From Bacillota bacterium (GTDB lineage Bacteria; Bacillota; Clostridia; Peptostreptococcales; Anaerovoracaceae), in assembly GCA_017619905.1 (NCBI GenBank), contig JAFZRK010000087.1:1-8903 (forward strand): 8,903 nucleotides of DNA, read 5' to 3'. A model generated the notes under the pieces. That model saw only the letters and a program-made list of their open reading frames with translations. It was not told the origin of the DNA and made no database searches. The translations under genes were made by a program, and so were the position numbers. Below are positions 1 to 5,906 of this stretch, one piece after another. The stretch's first letter is position 1; every line of letters begins with the position of its first letter.

Positions 1-25
1 GTTCAGACGTGTGCTCTTCCGATCT
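1..25. other. Illumina adapter remnant (artefact)
   Basis: The first 25 bases match the 3' end of the Illumina TruSeq read-2 adapter and end in GCTCTTCCGATCT. They are not genomic. The open frame of the next gene is interrupted exactly at the junction: the TAG at 25-27 uses the last adapter base. The frame is open immediately downstream. An 8-bp inverted match, GCTCTTCC at 13-20 and GGAAGAGC at 33-40, spans the junction and may have helped a chimeric read form, or may be chance. Confidence 0.95.
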
Positions 26-930
26 AGAAGGCGGAAGAGCTCTTCGATGCCTGCGAGGAATGGCTGGCGGAGGAGCTTAGGAACGGTCCGGTATTTCCGC
101 AGGACGGCCCCGGCGGAGTAACGCTCACCTGGCAGGAGACGGAGATCGACTGCCTCGGTATGGACGGTCCGTCGGACGTAGTGCTCACGGTGCAGCTCGG
201 AGCAGGAGAGTATACGAGGGTGTCCGAGTTTACGGTACGCTTCGACCCTGCGTCGGAGGACTACGAAAGAAGTCTGGAGGCGCTCTCCGAAAAGCTGGAA
301 GAAGACCTCAGTTCGAACGCGGACGGCTCCGCTCTTACCCTTCCGGACAGCGCGGAAGGGACGGAGCTTTCCTGGTCCGCAGTAAAGAAACAGGCGCCGG
401 TGTACGTGATCGCCATAGGAGCTTTCGCGGCATCGTTCATATGGATGAGCAGGGACGACGCAGCCGAAAAGCGCCTAAGAAACAGGCGCAGCCAGCTGGA
501 GGCGGAGCTCCCCAACATGATCTTCCGCATGATACTGCTCCTGAACGCGGGGCTCATAGCGGAGAGCGCTTTCGCAAAGATAACTGAGCAGTCCGCGGAA
601 GACAGGAATCCTCTGTACCGGGCTTTCCGGGACATAAAGATGGCAGCGGAAAAGAAAAACACATCCTTTGTGAACGAACTTTACGCGTTCGCGAAGGCAT
701 CCGATTCGGAGGATCTTCTGCGCTTTGCGTCTCTTGCGTGCGAGCACGCGGGAAGCGGCGCGGAACTGGCCGGAAAACTGGAGCAGGAAAGAGACAGGAT
801 GTGGAAGCTCCGGATCACCAGTGCCAAGGCGAAGGTCAGCGAGGCGGAGACGAAGCTGTGCTTTCCGCTGGTGCTGCTTCTGGTGGCGCTGATAATGATA
901 ACAGCCGTTCCATCGTTCTTAAGTATGTAG
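26..930 (+). CDS. TadC-like type II secretion F-family protein, 5'-truncated
   Basis: This is the inner-membrane platform protein of a Tad/Flp (type IVb) pilus. It would sit beside TadB and couple the TadA ATPase to pilin assembly. The reading frame is open from base 28, giving 300 visible residues. An internal ATG at 160 exists, but the coding-like sequence before it (containing LTWQETEID) shows the true start is lost behind the adapter. The first ~120 residues resemble the non-cytoplasmic N-terminal domain of clostridial TadC-like proteins. A membrane segment follows at about residues 124-140 (VYVIAIGAFAASFIW). Next is the T2SSF core with ELPNMIFRMILLLNAG and the RFASLACEHAGSG helix. A C-terminal membrane segment (CFPLVLLLVALIMITAVPSF) closes the protein. 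The pilin gene begins 12 nt after the stop. The family call rests on motif resemblance by eye; TadB is less likely because of the large N-terminal domain. Confidence 0.82.
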
Positions 931-942
931 AAAGGAATAGAG

Positions 943-1119
943 ATGAATAAATTTTTAAACGGTCTTATGTTGGACCTTAACAGCGACGACAGGGGCATGG
1001 AGCTCGTGCAGGTCGCGATACTGATAGCTATCGCTGTCGTCATAGGAATCATATTCAATAAGCAGATAACCAATTTCGTAAACGGGGTATTCAAGGACCT
1101 TTTTCGCGCAGGGTTCTGA
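943..1119 (+). CDS. Flp-like type IVb pilin (58 aa)
   Basis: This small protein is likely the major pilin of the Tad system. It starts at ATG 943 with AAAGGA at 931-936 and a 6-nt spacer. It begins with a short polar leader ending in DDRG (residues 15-18). A long hydrophobic helix follows (about residues 21-38, LVQVAILIAIAVVIGIIF), then a short tail. This matches a Flp prepilin cleaved after Gly18 by a class III prepilin peptidase. In the usual motif position +5 after Gly is Glu; here it is Gln23, with a Glu at +2 instead. Size, position between TadC and TadE genes and the single N-terminal helix support the call. The prepilin peptidase is not in the window. Confidence 0.8.
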   Translation: MNKFLNGLMLDLNSDDRGMELVQVAILIAIAVVIGIIFNKQITNFVNGVFKDLFRAGF

Positions 1120-1132
1120 AGGAAACGCGCAG

Positions 1133-1318
1133 GTGGAGGCGGCGCTGCTTATTCCTCTCGTCATCCTCATCATCGCCGGCATGATCCGCCTCGGCGGGCA
1201 GCTGTGCGAGAAAGTGGAGACGAGCAGCGCGGAGCATGCCGCGTACGCAATAGAACTGACCGAAGGCGGAAAGCTTCCGCCGGAAAAGATCTTAAGGGGA
1301 AGATGGTACTTAAAATGA
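1133..1318 (+). CDS. Short TadE-like pseudopilin (61 aa from GTG)
   Basis: This is a small pilus-associated protein with one N-terminal hydrophobic segment (EAALLIPLVILIIAGMI) and a short soluble tail ending in GRWYLK. TadE-like proteins are minor pseudopilins that assist Flp assembly. The only usable start in this frame is GTG 1133, preceded by AAGGA at 1119-1123 with a 9-nt spacer; that SD overlaps the flp stop. However, the in-frame codons just before it read GSEGNAQV. The string G-NAQVEAALLIPL is a textbook class III prepilin site, with Glu at +5. The frame is open back to 1082 but contains no ATG, GTG, TTG or CTG before 1133. The leader may therefore be lost, reached by frameshifting, or hidden by a one-base sequence error. 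The stop overlaps the next ATG (ATGA). Confidence 0.68.
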   Translation: MEAALLIPLVILIIAGMIRLGGQLCEKVETSSAEHAAYAIELTEGGKLPPEKILRGRWYLK

Positions 1319-2466
1319 CAGGAACGGACCGCAGGGGCTTTACGACCGTGTATCTTCTGATGATACTGGCGTCGCTGTCCATGGCTGTGGTAATGATGAT
1401 AAATACAGCGTCGGCCTACGCGGCCAGAAGCATCGCTGAGACCGTGTGCGCCAGCGCCGGAAGATCTGTGCTTTCCGAATACCAGAAGGATCTGTTCAGA
1501 AGATACGGAGTGTTCGCGGTCAGGGGAGACGACGCTCTGCTGACCAGACTCTCGGAATTCTACATAGACGGTTCGCTGGTCGGCGGCAAGGCAGTCGCGA
1601 AGCCATCTCCCGTTGCTGTGGAAGCCAGCGCGGAGTGCTATCCTGCTCTGGACACCGCTGCGTTCGGGACGCAGATCAGAAGACTTGCGCCCGGTACCGC
1701 CGTATTGAAAGGCAACGTTCTGGAGTACATCCTTGCGCATTCGGACGGAGGCATATCGGAGCTCATGGACGGGCTCCAGGAAGGCGCTCAGGAGGCCGGA
1801 GAGGCAGAGGACGTCTCGCAGACCGCGGAGAAGGAATTCGGGAAGGACGCGGACAGGAACAGAGGCAGGTCCCTTTCCGAAAAGGAGGCGAGGGCTCTCC
1901 CGAGCGCTCTTTTAGGATACGGAAGGCGGATCTCGCTGCTGTTCTCCGGAGGCATATTCGAGCTGTCGTTCTCCGCGCTTCTGGAGGACGAATACATAAT
2001 AGCAATGTGCTCCAACGCGGTCGATACGAAGGAAAACTATCTGGAACTGGAAACGGAATACATACTGTACGGAAACCGCTCGGACAAGGCGAACCTCAAG
2101 GCGGTCAAGCTGAGTCTATTCTCTCTTAGGTTCGCGGTCAACGAGGCGAAATATCTGTCGGAGACCGGGGAACTGCTTGTTTCGACTGCGGCCGCCGCTG
2201 CGAAGTCAATAGAAGAGGTCAGGACCATCATGGCCGGAGGAAAGGTGGATAAACTGGACTACGCAGTATATCTGCGCATCCTGCTGGCCATGATACCGAG
2301 GAGCGAGAAGCTTGCGCGGCTGATGGACATCATGGAGCTCAACATAACCCGCATCGACGGGTCGAACTTCTCGTTCAAGAGCTATGCCTACGGTTTCGAC
2401 CTCAATGCCTCGTTCGTCCACCGCAGGAGGACAGGAAATGTGGAGCAGTCATTCATCTATCAATAA
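1315..2466 (+). CDS. DUF5702-like Tad-locus pseudopilin (383 aa)
   Basis: This large minor-pilin-like protein is of the type found with clostridial Tad loci. ATG 1315 overlaps the previous stop as ATGA, suggesting coupling. An in-frame ATG at 1303 is also possible, and the AAGGGGA at 1294-1300 is not ideally spaced for either. The N-terminus RRGFTTVYLLMILASLSM resembles a prepilin leader plus hydrophobic helix, with Tyr rather than Glu at +5. The segment SVLSEYQKDLFRRYGVFAV and the later ELETEYILYGNRSDKANLKA and LDYAVYLRILLAMI strings resemble DUF5702 proteins, known only as Tad-associated. Its molecular role is unknown. A charged, probably disordered stretch lies at about residues 160-200 (EAGEAEDVSQTAEKE). 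No enzymatic motif is visible. It is presumably anchored by the N-terminal helix with the bulk outside the cell. Confidence 0.72.
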   Translation: MTGTDRRGFTTVYLLMILASLSMAVVMMINTASAYAARSIAETVCASAGRSVLSEYQKDLFRRYGVFAVRGDDALLTRLSEFYIDGSLVGGKAVAKPSPVAVEASAECYPALDTAAFGTQIRRLAPGTAVLKGNVLEYILAHSDGGISELMDGLQEGAQEAGEAEDVSQTAEKEFGKDADRNRGRSLSEKEARALPSALLGYGRRISLLFSGGIFELSFSALLEDEYIIAMCSNAVDTKENYLELETEYILYGNRSDKANLKAVKLSLFSLRFAVNEAKYLSETGELLVSTAAAAAKSIEEVRTIMAGGKVDKLDYAVYLRILLAMIPRSEKLARLMDIMELNITRIDGSNFSFKSYAYGFDLNASFVHRRRTGNVEQSFIYQ

Positions 2467-3058
2467 CAGGGGCTCGCTGTTCGTGGACGCCGCGTGCACT
2501 CTGCCGGTATTCATAATATCTATATGCATGCTGCTCTCCCTGATCAATCAGGCCGGTGCGGAAGAGACCGCTTTCAGGGACATGGCTGCAAGAGCCGAGG
2601 TCACGGTGGACGCCATAGCCGCTTCCGGTCTGGACATAGAGACCGACGTACTGATACAGACAGAACGCCCCGGGAACGGAGTGCTTCTGCGGCTCGTGTA
2701 CAGGCCTTTCTGCGGCGAATCCAGAGGGATAGCAGACGAGGATGACGAACTCGTATATATCTTTCCGAAGCGCGGCATAAGGTATCACCGCGCCGGCTGC
2801 AGCACAATGGTGGACGGCGACCGCGAACTGATTCTTACCAATTCGGTAAGGAGCATGTACTCGGCGTGCAGGATATGCAAGCCCGGCAGTCTGCCTAACG
2901 GGGCGTATGTGTGCATGTACACGGAAAACTCGTCGGTGTATCACCGGAGGAGCTGCGCGAGCATCACGAAAAGCTATGAGACCATGACCAGATCCGAGGC
3001 AGAAAAAAAGGGCTATACTCCGTGCCTTCTTTGCATAGGGGCGGAGGATAGCCAGTAA
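2438..3058 (+). CDS. TadE-like protein with two C-terminal Cys/His metal-site repeats (206 aa)
   Basis: This is the last gene of the pilus operon. ATG 2438 has a strong AGGAGG at 2425-2430 with a 7-nt spacer, and it overlaps the previous gene by 29 nt. The N-terminus NNRGSLFVDAACTLPVFIIS looks like a class III prepilin site, with Asp in place of Glu at +5, followed by one hydrophobic helix. The C-terminal half carries two copies of an H-x3-C ... C-x2-C unit. Repeat 1 is His117, Cys121, Cys144, Cys147; repeat 2 is His169, Cys173, Cys196, Cys199. The Cys-to-Cys gap is 23 residues in both. This resembles Ada-type zinc-site modules (YHxxxC ... PCxxC) found in other clostridial TadE-like proteins. 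Metal binding, probably zinc, and an extracytoplasmic structural or adhesive role are inference. Confidence 0.75.
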   Translation: MWSSHSSINNRGSLFVDAACTLPVFIISICMLLSLINQAGAEETAFRDMAARAEVTVDAIAASGLDIETDVLIQTERPGNGVLLRLVYRPFCGESRGIADEDDELVYIFPKRGIRYHRAGCSTMVDGDRELILTNSVRSMYSACRICKPGSLPNGAYVCMYTENSSVYHRRSCASITKSYETMTRSEAEKKGYTPCLLCIGAEDSQ

Positions 3059-3072
3059 TATCGCAAGTAGAT

Positions 3073-3106
3073 GCCGGGCAGGCCTGCTCCGATGGTCTGC
3101 CCCGGC
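3073..3106. terminator. GC-rich hairpin between convergent genes
   Basis: GCCGGGCAG at 3073-3081 pairs with CTGCCCCGGC at 3097-3106, with one bulged C and a 15-nt loop. It lies between the convergent pilus operon and the kinase gene, so it could end transcription from either side. Neither strand has a following T-run, so a strong intrinsic terminator is not supported. Confidence 0.4.
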
Positions 3107-3115
3107 GTCAGGGGC

Positions 3116-3622
3116 CTATGGCAGCCGGGACCGGATCTCCCTGCAGATGCTCGCGGGGGTCTGTCCGTCTGTTTCTATGGTGATATCCGCGTACTTTTCG
3201 TACAGGGGGCAGCGTTCCTCGTAAAGGTCTTCGAAGGTCTGACCGGGCTTGAGCGCGATGCCTCTGCTGTCCAGATTGCGGATGTTTCTCAGGAGCCGTT
3301 CCACGGATGCCTTAAGATATACCACTACGCAGCATCCGCGCAGCTTTTCCATGGCTTCCGTGTAGTAGACCGCGCTGCCTCCGGTGCTGATGATATAGCC
3401 CTTGAGCATCAGATCGGAAAGGACGCGCGCCTCCGCTTCGTAAAAGTAGTCCAGGCCCTTGTCGTGTATGATCTCCTGGAGCTTGATCTGCTCCTTCTCC
3501 ACAAGAAGATCGTCCGTGTCGACGACAGGCATCCCCGTCCGTTTCGACAGAAGTCTGCCTATGGTGGTCTTTCCCGAGCCGGGCATCCCTATCAGCAAAA
3601 TGTTAGATCTTATCTTGTCCAT
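3116..3622 (-). CDS. Shikimate kinase family P-loop kinase (168 aa)
   Basis: This is a small nucleoside-monophosphate-kinase-fold protein of the shikimate kinase family (COG0703). True members phosphorylate shikimate with ATP in aromatic amino-acid synthesis. Visible motifs are the Walker A loop GMPGSGKT (residues 12-19), DTD at 35-37, STGGSAV at 79-85 and the C-terminal RCPLYEKYADI block. The length is normal for the family. Two shikimate-contact features look changed. The Arg of the FR..E motif (Arg58 in E. coli AroK) aligns with Tyr61, and the GGG loop reads GGS. The lid segment has RGIALKPGQT rather than the usual RPLL type. This matches a clostridial subgroup commonly labelled shikimate kinase, whose substrate may differ. 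ATG 3622 has no Shine-Dalgarno; a -10 box sits directly upstream. Confidence 0.72.
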   Translation of the reverse strand: MDKIRSNILLIGMPGSGKTTIGRLLSKRTGMPVVDTDDLLVEKEQIKLQEIIHDKGLDYFYEAEARVLSDLMLKGYIISTGGSAVYYTEAMEKLRGCCVVVYLKASVERLLRNIRNLDSRGIALKPGQTFEDLYEERCPLYEKYADITIETDGQTPASICREIRSRLP

Positions 3623-3628
3623 GGCTGT

Positions 3629-3634
3629 ATTATA
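3629..3634 (-). promoter_or_regulatory. Extended -10 box of the kinase gene
   Basis: On the minus strand this reads TGGTATAAT, a consensus -10 with the TGn extension. The -35 region is weak (TTTTTC at 17 bp). Counting from the -10 box, +1 falls on base 3622, which is the A of the ATG. The transcript would therefore be leaderless. Confidence 0.65.
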
Positions 3635-3659
3635 CCATATCGGAGCCCGCTGAAAAATG

Positions 3660-3688
3660 TTAACTTTCCGAAGCCGCTATTGTATAAT
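3660..3688 (+). promoter_or_regulatory. Promoter of the ispH-S1 fusion gene
   Basis: The -35 box is TTAACT at 3660-3665 and the -10 box is TATAAT at 3683-3688, separated by 17 bp. Transcription would start near 3695, about 25 nt before ATG 3721. This promoter lies back to back with that of the divergent kinase gene. Confidence 0.72.
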
Positions 3689-3720
3689 GATCTTACCATA
3701 GTTCAGCTAGGGAGGCACGG

Positions 3721-5781
3721 ATGGCGACTATCACTGTAGCGGAGCATGCCGGTTTCTGCTTCGGCGTAAAGAACGCGCTCAAAATGGCGGAGGAAGCGTT
3801 GGATTCCGCCGGATCCGCGGGTCCGGTCTACTGCCTGGGACCGCTGATCCACAACAAGGAAGCCCTGAAGGACCTTAAGGAAAAGGGCCTTGTCATCACC
3901 GATTCTCTGGACGGTGTTCCGGACGGATCGCGCGTCATGATAAGGGCTCACGGAGAACCGGCTTCCACATATAAAAAGGCCGCGGAGAAGGGGCTCGTCC
4001 TCATCGACGGTACCTGTCCGCTCGTGGAGAAGGTCCACAGGATAGCGGAACAGACCGGCAGGGAAGGGCGCATGCTTGTTCTTTTCGGAGACGCTTCGCA
4101 TGCCGAGATCAAAGGCATAATGGGATGGACCGAAGGCCCTGTTTTTGCGGTGCGAAGCCCGGAGGAGATACGCGCTCTGTCGGAAAGGATCGCCGCGGAT
4201 GAAGACCTTGCCGGACGGCAGTTGACGGCTGCGGTCCAGACCACCTTTACAGAAGAATCCTTCAACAGCTGCGCCGCAGAGCTTAAGGCGTGTTTCCCGG
4301 ACGCGCTGATCGAAAATACGATCTGCAAGGCAACATCCGAGAGGCAGCGCGCGGCGGAAAAACTGGCGCGCGAGTCGGATCTTATGGTCGTCATAGGCGA
4401 CGCCGGTTCCTCCAATTCAAAAAAACTTCTGGACATATGCGTAATAAGTTGTAAAAATACGGTATTCGTTGAAAATTCAGACAATTTCCCGTTGCACGAC
4501 TTGCAAAATTATAATAAAATAGGCGTTGCGGCGAGTGCATCCGCACCCGAACGCATAATTAAGGAGGTTGTCACAAAAATGAGTGAAGTTTTCACTAAGA
4601 ACCCGCAGAACGAAGAAGCAAACGATATGTCCATGTACATGGATCAGATCGAAAAATCGCTTAAGCTTCCGGCCCGCAACGAAGTAGTGGACGGAACGGT
4701 CGTGCAGGTTACAAAAGACCATTTGGTCGTTAATCTTGGATGCAAAAAGGATGGAATCCTGTTTAAGAACGAGGTAACTCTCGAGGACGGACAGGAGCTT
4801 ACCGATGTGTTCGCAGAGGGCGACGCGGTTCAGGCAAAGGTCATCAAGACGGATGACGGCGACGGTAACATTCTTCTCTCCAAGAAGAGACTGCAGTCCA
4901 GCGAGAACTGGGATGAGATAATTGCCGCTTGCGAGAACAAGGACGTGATCGAGGTCACAGTCATCAAGGAAGTCAACAAGGGCGTTATCGCTAACTACAA
5001 GGAGATATCCGGATTCATCCCGATGTCCCTGCTCGCGGATCATTATGTGGAGACCGCAGACGAGTTTATCGGAAAGACGCTTCCCGTTAAGGTCACCAAG
5101 GTGGATCCCAGACGCAACAAGGCAGTCTTCTCCCACAAGGAATTCCTTGCCGAGGAAAGAAGAAAGAAGATCGCCGACATCTGGAACACCCTCAACGTGG
5201 GCGATGTCGTAGAAGGAAAGGTAATGAGATTCACCGACTACGGCGCGTTCGTAGATATAGGCGGAATCGACGGACTTCTCCACATCTCCGAGATCTCCTG
5301 GGGCAAGCTCAAGCATCCGCAGGAAGTTCTCTCGATCGGACAGGTCATCAACGTCAAGATCCTCAACATGAACGCCGAGAAGGGCAAGATCTCCCTCGGA
5401 CTTAAGCAGAACAATCCTGAACCCTGGAGCGTAATAGACGAGCAGTATCAGGTTGGTCAGGTCATCACCGGCAAGGTGGTACAGATCAAGGAATACGGCG
5501 CGTTCATCGAGATCGCTCCCGGACTCGACGGACTGGTCCACATCTCCGAGATATCCCACAAGAGGATAGGCAAGGTAGCGGACGAGCTCAGCGTAGGTCA
5601 GATGGTCCAGGCCAAGATCCTTGAGATCGACAAGGACCGCAGAAGGATCTCGCTCAGCATCAAGGCGACTCAGGATCCCGATGCTCCGGCTCCCGCAGCA
5701 GAACCGGCTCCCGAAGCTCCCGCCGAAGAGCCCGCTCCGGCTCCCGCAGAGGAAGCTCCGGCAGAGACCCCGGCAGAATAA
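3721..5781 (+). CDS. ispH-rpsA: Fused IspH (HMBPP reductase) and ribosomal protein S1 (686 aa)
   Basis: The N-terminal part (residues 1-~285) is IspH, the last enzyme of the MEP isoprenoid pathway, which reduces HMBPP to IPP and DMAPP with a 4Fe-4S cluster. The cluster cysteines are Cys13 (GFCFGV), Cys99 (GTCPLV) and Cys202 (NTICKATSERQ). His44, His77, His127 and Glu129 fit the active site. The C-terminal part has four S1 RNA-binding domains at about 320-392, 406-476, 493-562 and 578-648. It ends in a Pro/Ala/Glu-rich tail (651-686) built on a 16-bp DNA repeat (5683-5698 and 5734-5749). Such fusions are known in Clostridia. ATG 3721 has AGGGAGG at 3709-3715 with a 5-nt spacer. A terminator follows. 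Strong start signals also occur inside the gene at Met287. Confidence 0.95.
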   Translation: MATITVAEHAGFCFGVKNALKMAEEALDSAGSAGPVYCLGPLIHNKEALKDLKEKGLVITDSLDGVPDGSRVMIRAHGEPASTYKKAAEKGLVLIDGTCPLVEKVHRIAEQTGREGRMLVLFGDASHAEIKGIMGWTEGPVFAVRSPEEIRALSERIAADEDLAGRQLTAAVQTTFTEESFNSCAAELKACFPDALIENTICKATSERQRAAEKLARESDLMVVIGDAGSSNSKKLLDICVISCKNTVFVENSDNFPLHDLQNYNKIGVAASASAPERIIKEVVTKMSEVFTKNPQNEEANDMSMYMDQIEKSLKLPARNEVVDGTVVQVTKDHLVVNLGCKKDGILFKNEVTLEDGQELTDVFAEGDAVQAKVIKTDDGDGNILLSKKRLQSSENWDEIIAACENKDVIEVTVIKEVNKGVIANYKEISGFIPMSLLADHYVETADEFIGKTLPVKVTKVDPRRNKAVFSHKEFLAEERRKKIADIWNTLNVGDVVEGKVMRFTDYGAFVDIGGIDGLLHISEISWGKLKHPQEVLSIGQVINVKILNMNAEKGKISLGLKQNNPEPWSVIDEQYQVGQVITGKVVQIKEYGAFIEIAPGLDGLVHISEISHKRIGKVADELSVGQMVQAKILEIDKDRRRISLSIKATQDPDAPAPAAEPAPEAPAEEPAPAPAEEAPAETPAE
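4510..4515 (+). promoter_or_regulatory. Candidate internal -10 box before the S1 part
   Basis: A perfect TATAAT lies within an 80-bp segment (4441-4520) of about 29% GC in an otherwise GC-rich gene. No good -35 is visible at 16-18 bp, and there is no TGn extension. A start near 4522 would leave a leader of about 57 nt to ATG 4579. The box may be chance in AT-rich coding sequence. Confidence 0.35.
4561..4581 (+). promoter_or_regulatory. Internal ribosome-binding site and ATG for free S1
   Basis: A perfect AAGGAGG at 4561-4567 lies 11 nt before ATG 4579. That ATG is in frame with the fusion (Met287) and sits exactly at the domain border. Initiation here would give a stand-alone four-domain S1 of 400 residues beginning MSEVFTKN. 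The SD is at least as strong as that of the upstream start. Use in the cell is inferred. Confidence 0.6.
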
Positions 5782-5798
5782 TTAAAACAGCCAATCTT

Positions 5799-5827
5799 AA
5801 AGGGAGGATGAAGATCCTCCCTTTTTT
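5799..5827 (+). terminator. Rho-independent terminator of ispH-S1
   Basis: An 11-bp perfect stem (AAAGGGAGGAT pairing with ATCCTCCCTTT) closes a GAAG loop and runs into a T tract at 5822-5827. It lies 18 nt after the stop codon of the fusion gene. Confidence 0.93.
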
Positions 5828-5839
5828 CATGCAGCAAAA

Positions 5840-5864
5840 TGCCCCGCAATGCGTAAGCGGGGCA
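5840..5864 (-). terminator. Terminator of the GH18 gene
   Basis: TGCCCCGC at 5840-5847 and GCGGGGCA at 5857-5864 form an 8-bp stem with a 9-nt loop. On the minus strand the stem is followed by TTTTGC, a short T-run. It lies about 40 nt beyond the stop of the minus-strand hydrolase gene. Confidence 0.7.
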
Positions 5865-5906
5865 GAGTTTTGGCTTCCTTTATGCGGTCAGCTGCTGGGA
5901 TCAGCG

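Noticed and set aside
160..930. TadC gene starting at ATG 160
   Set aside because: The frame is open and protein-like from base 28, directly after the adapter, so this ATG is internal to a truncated gene.
955..1740. Minus-strand open frame across the pilin genes
   Set aside because: It covers the well-supported flp and TadE-like genes on the other strand and shows no motif of its own.
3071..3739. Plus-strand open frame over the kinase gene and into ispH
   Set aside because: The minus strand holds a clear P-loop kinase, and this frame crosses both divergent promoters and the ispH start.
4477..5559. Long minus-strand open frame (360 codons) opposite the S1 domains
   Set aside because: It is the mirror of a well-conserved four-domain S1 coding region, has no recognisable protein motif and no fitting start signals.
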